DNA from: Dyella telluris
GTDB taxonomy: Bacteria > Pseudomonadota > Gammaproteobacteria > Xanthomonadales > Rhodanobacteraceae
Direction: 5' to 3'
Length of the DNA stretch: 64,000 nucleotides
Assembly (NCBI RefSeq): GCF_014297575.1
Contig: NZ_CP060412.1
Location: forward strand, 2,976,001 to 3,040,000
The notes below the pieces were generated by a model, which was not told where the DNA came from, searched no databases, and worked only from the letters and a program-made list of their open reading frames with translations. The translations under genes and the position numbers were made by a program. This document shows positions 47,459 through 57,106 of this stretch, one piece after another. How positions within the stretch are numbered: the stretch's first letter is position 1; every line of letters starts with the position of its first letter.

Positions 47459-49876
47459 TCAGGCCTGTTCGGTCGCTGCCTTGCCGAAGCTCGGCGGACG
47501 ATCCGCCGGCGATGAACCGAACGAGGTGTTCGGCTTGTCACCCATCACGAACGCCAGCGTACCGCCCTGGGTGAGTTCGGCGTGGGTGATCCAGCTCTTG
47601 GTCCACGGCTTGCCGTTCCAGGTCACCGACTGGATGTACGGACGGCCCTTGCCGTTGCCCGTGGTCTGCACCACGAGCTTCTTGCCGCCGGCCAGCTGCA
47701 CTTCCGCGTGGTCGAGCAGCGGGCTGCCGAACACGTAGTGGGTGCTTACCGGGTCGACCGCGTACAGGCCCAGCGAGCTCATCACGTACCACGCGCTCAT
47801 CTGGCCGCAGTCTTCATTGCCAGGCAGGCCATCCGGCTCGGCCCGGTACATGGTTTCCAGCAGCATGCGCACGCGTGCCTGCGTCTTGTGGTGCGAGCCG
47901 CTGTAGGCATAGAGGTAGGGCACGTGGTGCGCCGGCTCGTTGCCGAAGGCGAACTGGCCGACCATGCCTGCGATATCCGGCGGCGCATCGGCCGGCAACT
48001 GCGAGTCGGTGTTGAACAGTTCGTCCAGCTTCGCTTCGAAGGCGGCTTCGCTGCCGAACAGCTTCATGTACGCGTACACGTCATGCTGGTTGAGGAAGGT
48101 CGCCTGCCAGGCGTTCGACTCTGTGAAGTCGCGCCACTTGCTGGAATGGCCGATGGCACGCGGATTGAACGGCTCCAGCCACTTGCCGTCGCTGCCGCGC
48201 GGACGCACGAAGGTGGTGGCCTTGTCGAACACGTTGCGGTAGTTCTGCGAGCGGGCCTTGAGTGCGGCGGCGTCCTCGGCGTGGCCAAGCTTGTCGGCGT
48301 AATGCGACATCACCCAGTCGTCGTATGCGTATTCCAGCGTCTTGCTGACTGCTTCGCCTTCGACGTCGCTGGGGATGTAGCCGCGCTTGCGGTATTCCGG
48401 CAGGCCGAAGTAATCGTCTTCCATCGCGCGCTTGCGGAACACCGGCCACGCGGCGGCGTAGTCGATACCGGTGAAGCCCTTGGCCTGCGCCTCGGCGACG
48501 ACCACGGCGGAGTGGTAGCCGATCATGCACACCGTCTCGATGCCCTGCAGCGGCCACACCGGCGGACCGGCCGGGCTTTCCTGCGCCATGCGCACCAGGC
48601 CGTTGACCAGGTCGGGGACGCGCTCGCTCTGGTACAGCGTGAACAGCGGATGCTCGGCGCGGTAGGTGTCCCACAGCGAGTAGGTGCTGTAGTTGTGCTG
48701 GCCCTTGGGCAGCTGGTGCACCTTCATGTCCATGCCGCGGTAGCGGCCGTCCACGTCGCTGAACAGCGTGGGTGCGAGCATGGTGTGGTACAGCGCGCTA
48801 TAGAAGGTGCGCATCACGTTGTCGTCGGACGACTGCACGCGGATACGGCTGAGCTCCTTCTCCCATGCGGCTTCGGCGGCGGACTGCACACCGTCGAAAT
48901 CCCAGGCGGGAATTTCGGTGCTGAGGTTGCGCAGCGCGCCTTCGATGTCCACGCCGGAAATGCCGACCTTCACCAGCAGCGGCGCGTCGTCGAGCTTGTC
49001 GTAGTGCAGCGCGGCCTTCAGGTTGATGCCCTTGGCTTCGGTGCTGCCGGCAGCGAGCGCTGCGTCGTTGTTGTAGAGCACACCGCTCTTGAACGGGCGC
49101 GAGACCTTGAGCGCGAAGTAGATGTGGCGGCCATTGGCCCACTGGTGCACCACGCGGCTGCCGACCAGGGTGTCGTTGCCGACCAGCTTCAGTTCCGCGT
49201 CGGTGATCTTGGTGGGCGTCTTCGGGTCGTCGTGGAAGCCGTGCGCGAAGTCCACCAGCAGGTGCGCATCGCCGGACTGCTGGAAGGTGTAGCGGTGGAT
49301 GCCGGCGCGCTCGGTGGCGGTAAGTTCGGCCAGCACGTGGCTGTCGGTGAGCTGCACGCGGTAGTAGCCGGGGCGCGCCTGTTCGCCGGTGTAGTGCGAG
49401 CGGTAGCCCTTCACGCCGGTCTTGTAGCCCTTGGGCCTGGGGCCATTGCCGGCATGCACGCCGTCATAGCGCGAGGTGTAGTTCACGCCGTCATAGTCGC
49501 GGTCGCCCGGCTGCAGCAGCACCGGGCCCATCGCCGGCACCACCAGCACGTCCAGCATGTCGCTGGCGCCGGTGCCGGACAGGTGGGTATGCGAGAAGCC
49601 CATGATGGAGCCGTCGCCCTGGTGGTAACCGGAGCTGGCGTCCCACTGCCAATTGTTCGTGTCGGGACCGAGCTGCATCATGCCGAAGGGCATGGTGGGG
49701 CCGGGGAAGGTATGGCCGTGGCCGCCGGTGCCGACGAACACGTCGACGTGGCGGGAAACGCCCTCGGCCAGTGCGGTCTTCTTGCCGGCAGCCGCGAAGC
49801 TGGGCAGCGAGCTGACGGTGCTGCCCAGGACGGAGATGGCGGCCATGCCTTGCAGGAAGCGGCGGCGCGTAACCAT
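47459..49876 (-). CDS. GH92 family exo-alpha-mannosidase, Tat-exported
   Basis: An 805-residue Ca2+-dependent inverting alpha-mannosidase of family GH92; members remove alpha-1,2-, 1,3-, 1,4- or 1,6-linked mannose from N-glycans or mannan. The N-terminus MVTRRRFLQGM is a twin-arginine signal, with SFAAAG as a likely cleavage region. The mature protein has the GH92 starting block GTGGHGHTFPGPTMPFGM and later the conserved GNEDCGQMSAWYV and GSPLL segments. AAGGAG lies seven bases before the ATG. It is the last gene of the mannosidase operon; a longer frame up to 50461 overlaps the GH125 gene and is not real. Confidence 0.95.
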   Translation of the reverse strand: MVTRRRFLQGMAAISVLGSTVSSLPSFAAAGKKTALAEGVSRHVDVFVGTGGHGHTFPGPTMPFGMMQLGPDTNNWQWDASSGYHQGDGSIMGFSHTHLSGTGASDMLDVLVVPAMGPVLLQPGDRDYDGVNYTSRYDGVHAGNGPRPKGYKTGVKGYRSHYTGEQARPGYYRVQLTDSHVLAELTATERAGIHRYTFQQSGDAHLLVDFAHGFHDDPKTPTKITDAELKLVGNDTLVGSRVVHQWANGRHIYFALKVSRPFKSGVLYNNDAALAAGSTEAKGINLKAALHYDKLDDAPLLVKVGISGVDIEGALRNLSTEIPAWDFDGVQSAAEAAWEKELSRIRVQSSDDNVMRTFYSALYHTMLAPTLFSDVDGRYRGMDMKVHQLPKGQHNYSTYSLWDTYRAEHPLFTLYQSERVPDLVNGLVRMAQESPAGPPVWPLQGIETVCMIGYHSAVVVAEAQAKGFTGIDYAAAWPVFRKRAMEDDYFGLPEYRKRGYIPSDVEGEAVSKTLEYAYDDWVMSHYADKLGHAEDAAALKARSQNYRNVFDKATTFVRPRGSDGKWLEPFNPRAIGHSSKWRDFTESNAWQATFLNQHDVYAYMKLFGSEAAFEAKLDELFNTDSQLPADAPPDIAGMVGQFAFGNEPAHHVPYLYAYSGSHHKTQARVRMLLETMYRAEPDGLPGNEDCGQMSAWYVMSSLGLYAVDPVSTHYVFGSPLLDHAEVQLAGGKKLVVQTTGNGKGRPYIQSVTWNGKPWTKSWITHAELTQGGTLAFVMGDKPNTSFGSSPADRPPSFGKAATEQA

Positions 49877-49935
49877 GGTCTGACTCCTTTGAAACAAAAA
49901 ACGGGGCCGCACAAGCGGCGAGAAAAGGGGTGACG

Positions 49936-51390
49936 CTACGCCTTGCGCAGCACGTCCGGATGACGATCGGCGAGCTCCACGATCAGCTCGCCGAACAAGG
50001 TGTTGGCCCACGCGAACCAGGTGCGCGTGAATTTCTTCGGATCGTCCTGGTCGAAGGACTCGTGCATGAAACCGGTGCCCGCGTGCGTGCTCTTGAGCCA
50101 CGACACACTTTGCGCGATCTCGCTGGCGTTGTTGCTGGTGAAGGCGCGCATCATGAGCGACATCGGCCAGATCATGCGCAGGCCTTCGTGCGGGCCGCCG
50201 ATGCCTTCGGCCGCCGTGCCCTTGAAGAAGTACGGGTTGTGCGTGCTCCACACCTGGGCGCGCGTGCGCTGGTAGCGCGCATCGTCCTGCGTGCACGCGC
50301 CGAGGTAGGGCAGGGCGAGCAGGCTGGGCACGTTGGCGTCGTCCATGAACAGCTGGTTGCCGTAGCCGTCCACTTCGTAGGCCCAGTAGTCGCCCTGTTC
50401 GCCACGGATCACGCCGTAGGTTTCGGCCGCATGCTGGATCTCGTCGGCCAGCGCAGCGCAATCGGCGGCGGTGGCCTCGTCATGGCGGATCGTGCGCAGC
50501 ATCTCGGCGAGCTGGCGCAGGCTGGTTACGGCGAACAGGTTGCCGGGGATGTTGAACGGATAGACCGTGGCATCGTCCGACGGACGGAACATGGCGTGGA
50601 TCATGCCCACCGGCTTGGTGGGATTGCCGTAGCCTTCGAGGAACTGCGATTCGGTCGGGCGGGGCGAGGGGCGCTGGAACTGATAGGGGCCGTGGCCTTC
50701 CTTGCGCTGCTGCTCGCGGAAGGTCTTGAGCACGATGCGCATGGACGCATGCCAGTCGTCATCGAAGGCGCTGGTATCACCGGTGGCCTTCCAGTAGCCA
50801 TGCGCCAGGCGGATCGGGTAGCACAGCGAATCGATTTCCCACTTGCGCTCGGCCACGCCGGGCTTCATGTCGGTGATGTCGTGCTGTGCCCAGTCCATGT
50901 TCGACTTCGACGCCGGGTCGGGCATGAAGGCGTTGGCGTACGGATCGATGCTGATGCACAGCGCGTGGCGATGGATCAGGCCCCGGAACAGCTGCTGCAG
51001 CGCCTTGTCCTGCTTGGCCAGGTGCACATACGGCCACACCTGCGCGGAGGAATCGCGCATCCACATCGCATCGATGTCGCCGGTGACGATGAAGGTATCG
51101 GGCTTGCCGCGCAGCGTGCCGACGTTGACGGTGGTATCGAGCGTGTTCGGGAAGCAGTTCTCGAACATCCACGCAAGCTCGGGATCGCCGATGCGCGCCT
51201 TGGTCTGCGCGATCAGCTTTTCCACCGCGGCGCTGGTGAACTTGCGCTTGCCCACCGGCGGACGCTGGCTGACGAATCGACCCGTGCCCGCGGCGGCGAA
51301 CGCGTTGCCGGAAAGCAGGCTGTTGGAGAAGAGGGTGGCGGCTGGCGCCATGGCCATCCATTTGAGCAGGGTGCGGCGCGACGTCATCAT
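49936..51390 (-). CDS. GH125 family exo-alpha-1,6-mannosidase, Tat-exported
   Basis: A 484-residue protein of the GH125 (formerly DUF1237) family, inverting enzymes that cleave alpha-1,6-mannosidic links. The start has a twin-arginine signal, MMTSRRTLLKWM, with a hydrophobic core to about residue 33. The family segments GDIDAMWMRDSSAQVWPY, SIDPYANAF and NGTAAEGIGGPH-like KGTAAEGIGGPH are clear. GGAGG lies seven bases before the ATG. The start overlaps the stop of the GH2 gene by four bases, so the two are coupled; the GH92 gene follows after 59 bp. Confidence 0.95.
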   Translation of the reverse strand: MMTSRRTLLKWMAMAPAATLFSNSLLSGNAFAAAGTGRFVSQRPPVGKRKFTSAAVEKLIAQTKARIGDPELAWMFENCFPNTLDTTVNVGTLRGKPDTFIVTGDIDAMWMRDSSAQVWPYVHLAKQDKALQQLFRGLIHRHALCISIDPYANAFMPDPASKSNMDWAQHDITDMKPGVAERKWEIDSLCYPIRLAHGYWKATGDTSAFDDDWHASMRIVLKTFREQQRKEGHGPYQFQRPSPRPTESQFLEGYGNPTKPVGMIHAMFRPSDDATVYPFNIPGNLFAVTSLRQLAEMLRTIRHDEATAADCAALADEIQHAAETYGVIRGEQGDYWAYEVDGYGNQLFMDDANVPSLLALPYLGACTQDDARYQRTRAQVWSTHNPYFFKGTAAEGIGGPHEGLRMIWPMSLMMRAFTSNNASEIAQSVSWLKSTHAGTGFMHESFDQDDPKKFTRTWFAWANTLFGELIVELADRHPDVLRKA

Positions 51391-54032
51391 GGGGTGGCCT
51401 CCGGCTTCACGGCATCGACCAGCGAGGTCAGTTTGAGGGCGGACTTCAGTGCGGCCAGGTCGGCCTTGCTGTCCACGGCGATGTCCACGTGCTCACCCGG
51501 CAGCAAGTCAAATGCATTGTTGGACAAGGTGGCATCGAGCTTGCCGAAGTCGATCCATACGCCCCGGGCGAGCTGCTTTGCGGAGACACGCAGCACGGTC
51601 TTGTCACCGTCGCTCACCCAGTCGGCATGCAGGCCAGGCTGTTTGGGCAGGTCCAGCGTCTTGGCGAGGCCGAAGTAGAGCAGGTGATGCGCCACGACGT
51701 CGCCGTCCTCGATCACGTCGAACGAGGCGACACTGCGCGTGGGCTTGGCCTTGCGCAGCAGCTCCGCATCGGTGAACTCGCCCAGCGGCGTGCTGGCGAG
51801 CGCGGCGGCATCGACCGGCTTGCTGGTCTCGCTGAGCTGCTTGCCCGACATGTCGACGATGCGCGTGCGCAAGGTGGCCTTGAACGGCGTGGTGCGGTCG
51901 GACACCAGGTGCAGCGTGGTCTTGCCGTCACGACGGATCGGCACCACGTCCACCGGCGCATAGAAGCGCTTGGCGTGGAACTGCAGCGCTTTCCAGCGGC
52001 CGTCGTAATCGATGCTGGACCAGGACGGGCCCGGCCACACGTCATTGAGCTGCCAGTACAGCGAGCCCATGCTCTGCGGGCGCGCGCTGCGCAGGTGTTC
52101 GGCGGCCAGTTCGATGCCCTCGGCCTGCATCAGCTGGCTGAGGTAGACGAACGACGCGAAGTCCTTCGGCTCGCCGTAGTTGCCGCGGATGTAGAGCAGC
52201 AGGCGATCGTTGCCGTCGCCATTGGCGAACTTCTGGTGTGCGCGCATCACTGGCGAGTTCGGCGACATGTCGGCCGGCGCGGCGAAGGTTTCGATAGTCG
52301 CCATCACCGGGAACGACTGCAGGCCGTACTCGGACTGGAAGCGCGGGGTGACATCCAGGTAATGCTCGATGGGTTCGGAGCCGGACCACACCTTCCAGTA
52401 GTGGTAGTCGCCGTTGTCCAGCACGTTGGCTTCACCCTCGTAGTCCGTGCTGGGCGAGCTGGCCCAGTACGGCACGTCGGGGTCGTTGTTCTTCACCACG
52501 TCGCGCAGCGTGTGGCCGAACAGTTCGCGCATGCCATTCTCGACACGCTGCGTCTCTTCGGGGCCCACCGCCTTCTTGAACTCGATGCGGTCCGGCCAGG
52601 ATTCCCAGCCGGTCTGCACTTCGTTGTTGCCACACCACAACACGATGCTGGGGTGGTTGCGCAGGCGGCGCACCTGCTCTTCGGCCTCCACGCGCGAGTT
52701 GCCGAGGAACTCGTGGTCGTAGGGCGTGATCGCGCCGCCGAACATGAAGTCCTGCCAGATCATGATGCCGAGCTGGTCGGCCAGGTCGTAGAACGCGTCG
52801 CTCTGGTAATAGCCGCCACCCCACATGCGCAACATGTTCATGTTGGCATCGCGGGTAGACGTGAGCAGCTGCTTGAGCTGTTCGGGCGTGGTGCGCTCGG
52901 GGAAGCTGTCGGTCGGGATGAGGTCCGCGCCCTTGGCGAAGATCGGCACGCCGTTGACCACGAAGGCGAAGCCGCGGCCCCACTGGTCGTGGTCACGGCG
53001 CAGCTCGATGCTGCGCAGGCCGGTGCTGCGATCGGCCACGCCCAGCGTGTCGTTGCCGCGCTTCACCTCCACATGGAAGCGATACAGGTTCTGCAAACCG
53101 TAGCCGGCGGGCCACCAGCGTTCCGGGTGGGCAATGGCGAAGGGGACGCTCAGCGTGTTGTCGCCGGCCTTGAGCGTCACGTCCTGCGCGGTCTGGCCCT
53201 GGCTGCCGTCCGGTGCGGTCCAGCTCACCGTGACATGGGCTGCGCCCGCCTTGCCGGCCTGAAGGGAAACCTCCGCGGCGAGCTGGGCGTTGTCGGCATC
53301 CACGTGCGGCTGGGCAATGTGGAAATCGTCCAGGCGCGCGTCGGTCCAGCTTTCCAGTCGCACCGGCTGCCAGATGCCCAGGGTGACGAAGCGCGGGCCC
53401 CAGTCCCAGCCGTACTGGTAGTTGGCCTTGCGCACGTAGTTGGACGTCTGTTTGCCCTTGGGCTCGTCGCCGAAGGCCGAGTCGAACTCGCCGGGCAGGG
53501 CATGCGGCTGCATCAGCAGCCACGGCTGCAGCTTGGCGATGGGAGAGTGCAGGTGCACGGTCAGCGTGTTGTTGCCCGCGTGCAGCACTTTCTTCACCGG
53601 GATGCGCCAGCGACGGAACATGTTGCCGGTCTTCAGCAGCGGCTTGTCGTTGACGACGATGTCGGCGAACGTGTCCACGCCGTCCAGTACCAGGTCCACG
53701 TGATCCTGCTTGAGCGTGGCGGCATCCACGTTGAAGCTCAGCTGGTAGTCCCAGTCGGACAGGCCGATCCACTGCTGCTGTGCTTCGTTGTCACGGTAGA
53801 ACGGATCGCCGATGTTCCCCGTGGTGAGCAGATCGGTCTGCACGCTGCCGGGCACGCGGCCGGGGGTCCAGTTCACCAAGTCCGGGTGGCGCGCCGTTTC
53901 GGCGCTGTCCGGTGCAAGTCGGAATTGCCAACCCTCGTTGAGCGGAACCACCGTGGCCGCGGCCAGTGCGGCGGCGGGTGCGAGGGCAAGGGCCGTCAGC
54001 AGGCCCAGGGAAAGCTTCGTCAGGGTTGGCAA
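51387..54032 (-). CDS. GH2 family beta-mannosidase, secreted
   Basis: An 881-residue beta-mannosidase with a Sec signal peptide ending near residue 26. The N-terminal sugar-binding domain, immunoglobulin-like domain and TIM barrel follow the usual GH2 order. The acid/base is E471 (CGNNEVQTGW) and the nucleophile is E568 (FQSEYGLQSFP). It would cleave the Man-beta-1,4-GlcNAc core bond or beta-mannan ends. The start codon is TTG (54032), with a GGAG ribosome-binding site eight bases upstream. A terminator lies between it and the TonB receptor gene upstream. Confidence 0.94.
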   Translation of the reverse strand: MPTLTKLSLGLLTALALAPAAALAAATVVPLNEGWQFRLAPDSAETARHPDLVNWTPGRVPGSVQTDLLTTGNIGDPFYRDNEAQQQWIGLSDWDYQLSFNVDAATLKQDHVDLVLDGVDTFADIVVNDKPLLKTGNMFRRWRIPVKKVLHAGNNTLTVHLHSPIAKLQPWLLMQPHALPGEFDSAFGDEPKGKQTSNYVRKANYQYGWDWGPRFVTLGIWQPVRLESWTDARLDDFHIAQPHVDADNAQLAAEVSLQAGKAGAAHVTVSWTAPDGSQGQTAQDVTLKAGDNTLSVPFAIAHPERWWPAGYGLQNLYRFHVEVKRGNDTLGVADRSTGLRSIELRRDHDQWGRGFAFVVNGVPIFAKGADLIPTDSFPERTTPEQLKQLLTSTRDANMNMLRMWGGGYYQSDAFYDLADQLGIMIWQDFMFGGAITPYDHEFLGNSRVEAEEQVRRLRNHPSIVLWCGNNEVQTGWESWPDRIEFKKAVGPEETQRVENGMRELFGHTLRDVVKNNDPDVPYWASSPSTDYEGEANVLDNGDYHYWKVWSGSEPIEHYLDVTPRFQSEYGLQSFPVMATIETFAAPADMSPNSPVMRAHQKFANGDGNDRLLLYIRGNYGEPKDFASFVYLSQLMQAEGIELAAEHLRSARPQSMGSLYWQLNDVWPGPSWSSIDYDGRWKALQFHAKRFYAPVDVVPIRRDGKTTLHLVSDRTTPFKATLRTRIVDMSGKQLSETSKPVDAAALASTPLGEFTDAELLRKAKPTRSVASFDVIEDGDVVAHHLLYFGLAKTLDLPKQPGLHADWVSDGDKTVLRVSAKQLARGVWIDFGKLDATLSNNAFDLLPGEHVDIAVDSKADLAALKSALKLTSLVDAVKPEATP

Positions 54033-54100
54033 GGCAAGGCTCCGTTACTTGCTGAAAGGCTTCTTATCGCACAAGGCGGCACGAGGCGCGCGTCCGTTCC

Positions 54101-54130
54101 CAAAAAAAATGGGCGCTCAGAGAGCGCCCA
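54101..54130 (-). terminator. Terminator between TonB receptor and mannosidase genes
   Basis: On the minus strand, TGGGCGCTC and GAGCGCCCA form a perfect 9-bp stem around a three-base loop, followed by a run of eight T. It begins 12 bases after the receptor stop. Some transcripts must end here, so the GH2-GH125-GH92 genes either rely on read-through or have their own promoter in the remaining 70 bases. Confidence 0.9.
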
Positions 54131-54141
54131 AAGTGGGGGGC

Positions 54142-56787
54142 TTACAATTTGAAACCCAGGTTGAGCGTGTAGGTCCGTCCGTTCTTGTACGCGTTGAGCG
54201 GCTGGGCGGGTGTGTTGTCGTAGACGAAGTAGGTCGAGTCGAGCAGGTTGGTGCCGTCCAGCGAGACGCGCAGGTTCTCGTTGATCTGGTAACCCACCGA
54301 CGCATCCAGTTCGCGGAAGATGCCGGTGATCTGCGAGGACTGCAGCTGGGCGATCTGCGTGAAGTAATGCGAGCGCCAGCTGTAAGTCACGCGCGCGCTC
54401 CACGGGCCGTTCTCGAAGTAAGGCGTGAGGTTGAACGCGTTCTTCGAGTTGTACGGCAGCGGGAAGCCGTTGCTGGTGTCGGCATCGGACAGGGTGTAGT
54501 TCGCCAGCAGGCCGAAGCCATAGGCGTAGTTGCCCTGGTAGGTCAGCGACAGGCCCTTCACCTTGGCCACGCCCGCGTTCACCGGGATTTCCATCTGGTA
54601 GACGGAATCCTGCTGCTCGGTGACGTTGTAGTGCGTCTGCGCCACGTTGGTGTTGAGGATGTAGCCGGAGATGCGACGGAAGAAGAAGTCTGCCGACAGC
54701 AGGCTGTTTTCCGCGAAGTACCACTCCGCCGTGGCGTCGTAGTTGGTCGACTTGTACGGCTTGAGGTCGGTGTTGCCGCCCGAGCCGGTGAGGGTGCGGT
54801 CATCCAGTGCCACGTACGGCGTCATTTCCTGGTAGCGCGGGCGAGCCATGGTCTTGGCGGCCGCGAAACGCAGGGTGACGTCTTCGATCGGGTCATACGC
54901 GATGTTGAACGAGGGCAGCCAGTCGCCGTAGCTGCTGTGCTGGTCCACCGGTGCGTACTGGTTGTTGCCGATGAAGTTATAGCCGTCCACCGTGTCGCGC
55001 GTGTGGTAGTAGCGCACGCCGAAGTTGCCGCGGTAGTTGGTGCCGCCGAAGTCAGCCTGCAGGTAGAACGCGCGGTTCTGCTCCTGGATGCTGTAGGTCG
55101 CCTTGGGGTCCATCGGCGCGTCGGTGTACAGCGACTGGACGTAGCTCTTCAGGCCGCCGCGGCTGATCTGCGTCCAGTTGGCCATGCTGGCCGTCGGGTC
55201 AAGACCGTCGAGGTAACCGCTGGGCGTATTGCCGCCCGCCAGGTCGGCCAGCGAAACGCCCGAGCCATCCAGCGATGCGATGTTGGCCTGGTAGCCGGTC
55301 TGGCCGTTGTAGTGGTTGCTGGCCTTGATGCCTACTTCGATCTCGTTCAACGGACCCCAGTTGAGGTCGTGGTTGAAGTCGGCCTGGAAGTAGCGCTCCT
55401 TGTCGTAGCTGGGCGCATAGCTGAAGCCGGCACCGTGCGCGAGCATCTCGCTCGGGTCGTTGGACGCGTTGTAGTTGATCTGCGGGTTCTGGCCGTTGAG
55501 GTTCCAGTTGTAGCCGCCGTAACCACGGAACTGCACGTTGTAGATGCCCTGCGAACCACCGGTGGAACTGGTGTAGCCGAGCTGGCTGGATGCGTTCCAG
55601 CCGTCACCGTGCCAGTCGGCGCGCAGCTGCGCGGTACCGGTGTTGACCTTGGAGAAGCGCTCGTAGCCGTCCAGATAGGTCGGCGCACCCGCGCCGTAGC
55701 TGCCGCTGGTGGCCACGCCGTTGTTGAAGTTGAGCGCGGTGGCTTCCGGCGCACTGCCCGACCAGTCGCCGTACCGGCTCTGGTTGAAGTTGTCGAACTT
55801 CTCGGTGACGTACAGGCCGGTGAAGTTCAGCTCGAACGACTGGTTCGGCTTCCACTGGATGCCGGTGGACACGCCATCACGCTTGCGCTCCTGCTTGAAC
55901 AGGGCGGTATTGATGGCGGTGGGGTACACGCCCGTCTGGCCCGGCGGTACCACGCCCGGTGCGAACTGGTGATTCGGGTCCGTGTCGGTCGGATCATTCG
56001 CGCGCTGGTAACCGAAGATCTCGGTGCCTTCGCGCTGGATGACGCGGTCCGAATGCATCACCGAACCGAGGATGCCGAAGGTGCTGTCGTTGTTCTTCCA
56101 GCTGTACAGCAGAGAGCCTTGCGGCTCGCCCTTGTCGGCGCGGTCGTTGTACTGGTAACCGAGGTTGCCGGTAAGCGTGTTGGCCTTGAGGTCCAGCGGG
56201 CGACGCGTGTTGACGATCACGGTGCCGCCGATGGAGCCTTCATCGATGCGCGCCTGTGGGGTCTTGTAGACCTCCGCCGTGCCGATGATTTCCGAGGTCA
56301 GCAGGCTGTAGTCGAACGAGCGGCTGTCGGGGTTGTTCGGGTCGGACGTCCAGTTGGTGGACGCCAGCGTCTGGCCGTTGAGCAGCAGGCGGTTCAGTGC
56401 CGGGTCGGTACCAAGGATGCTGACCTTGTCGCCTTCGCCGAAGTTGCGGTCCACGCTGATGCCGGGGAGGTGCGACAGCGATTCGGCCACGTTCGTATCG
56501 GGGAACTTGCCCACGTCTTCAGCCGAGATGGCGTCGACGACGGAATCGGAATTGCGCTTGATGTCCAGCGACTTCTGCAGGCTGGCGCGGATACCGGTAA
56601 CGGTGACGCCTTCGAGCTGGGTGGCCTTCTTCGCATCAGGCGCGGTGGCCTGGTTGCCTGCGGGCTGCTGGGTGGTGTTCTGCGCCGGGCGGTTGTCGTT
56701 GCTGCCGGCATCCTGGGCCATGGCCGATGCGCTGGCGAACAGCGCTGTTGCCATGCCGATCCAAAGTGCGTTCTTGCGATAAGTCAC
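54142..56787 (-). CDS. TonB-dependent receptor of the TIGR01782 (Xanthomonas/Caulobacter) type
   Basis: An 881-residue outer-membrane receptor. GTG (56787) is the start, with GAGG six bases upstream. The signal peptide (core IGMATALFASASAMAQ) is followed by an Asn/Gln-rich linker, the TonB box-like GVTVTGIRASLQKSLDIKR, and the plug motif ISAEDVGKFPDTNVAESLSHLPG (interrupted here after AEDVGKF), characteristic of the TonB-Xanth-Caul group associated with oligosaccharide uptake. It ends in YTLNLGFKL. It is the first gene of the mannosidase block, so oligomannosides or N-glycan fragments are the likely ligand. Confidence 0.95.
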   Translation of the reverse strand: MTYRKNALWIGMATALFASASAMAQDAGSNDNRPAQNTTQQPAGNQATAPDAKKATQLEGVTVTGIRASLQKSLDIKRNSDSVVDAISAEDVGKFPDTNVAESLSHLPGISVDRNFGEGDKVSILGTDPALNRLLLNGQTLASTNWTSDPNNPDSRSFDYSLLTSEIIGTAEVYKTPQARIDEGSIGGTVIVNTRRPLDLKANTLTGNLGYQYNDRADKGEPQGSLLYSWKNNDSTFGILGSVMHSDRVIQREGTEIFGYQRANDPTDTDPNHQFAPGVVPPGQTGVYPTAINTALFKQERKRDGVSTGIQWKPNQSFELNFTGLYVTEKFDNFNQSRYGDWSGSAPEATALNFNNGVATSGSYGAGAPTYLDGYERFSKVNTGTAQLRADWHGDGWNASSQLGYTSSTGGSQGIYNVQFRGYGGYNWNLNGQNPQINYNASNDPSEMLAHGAGFSYAPSYDKERYFQADFNHDLNWGPLNEIEVGIKASNHYNGQTGYQANIASLDGSGVSLADLAGGNTPSGYLDGLDPTASMANWTQISRGGLKSYVQSLYTDAPMDPKATYSIQEQNRAFYLQADFGGTNYRGNFGVRYYHTRDTVDGYNFIGNNQYAPVDQHSSYGDWLPSFNIAYDPIEDVTLRFAAAKTMARPRYQEMTPYVALDDRTLTGSGGNTDLKPYKSTNYDATAEWYFAENSLLSADFFFRRISGYILNTNVAQTHYNVTEQQDSVYQMEIPVNAGVAKVKGLSLTYQGNYAYGFGLLANYTLSDADTSNGFPLPYNSKNAFNLTPYFENGPWSARVTYSWRSHYFTQIAQLQSSQITGIFRELDASVGYQINENLRVSLDGTNLLDSTYFVYDNTPAQPLNAYKNGRTYTLNLGFKL

Positions 56788-57070
56788 GCCTTACCTCTCT
56801 GCAACGTCGGTGCCGGTCGGGCAAACGCGCGTCCCCCGGGGTGGGGATGGGGACGCGCTCGCCCGCACAGCCTCGCGGCCGTGGTCCGGGTCTTTCGGTG
56901 AATGGGGAGTGGGGCCGGCGAGAGGACGGGTCGTTCATCGTTGCCGATCACCAGTACCGGTGGGACGGACTGGCAGTTTTGGGCGGCGCCCCGCCCATGC
57001 GGTGTGTCGAACGCCCCCGAACCTCTCGCCGCATCGTCGGCAACGTGTGGAGGTGACCGACGATAAGGCC

Positions 57071-57100
57071 ATTCTTGGAGTGCCGTGATAATGTTGTCAA
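57071..57100 (-). promoter_or_regulatory. Candidate promoter of the TonB receptor-mannosidase operon
   Basis: On the minus strand TTGACA (57100-57095) is followed, after 18 bases, by AAGAAT (57076-57071), a 4-of-6 match to the -10 consensus. The leader to the GTG start at 56787 would be about 280 bases. The perfect -35 is notable because such boxes are rare in this GC-rich sequence. Confidence 0.4.
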
Positions 57101-57106
57101 CAGAAA

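Noticed and set aside
49877..50461. Upstream extension of the GH92 frame
   Set aside because: It lies over the GH125 gene in another frame; the Tat signal and AAGGAG site fix the start at 49876.
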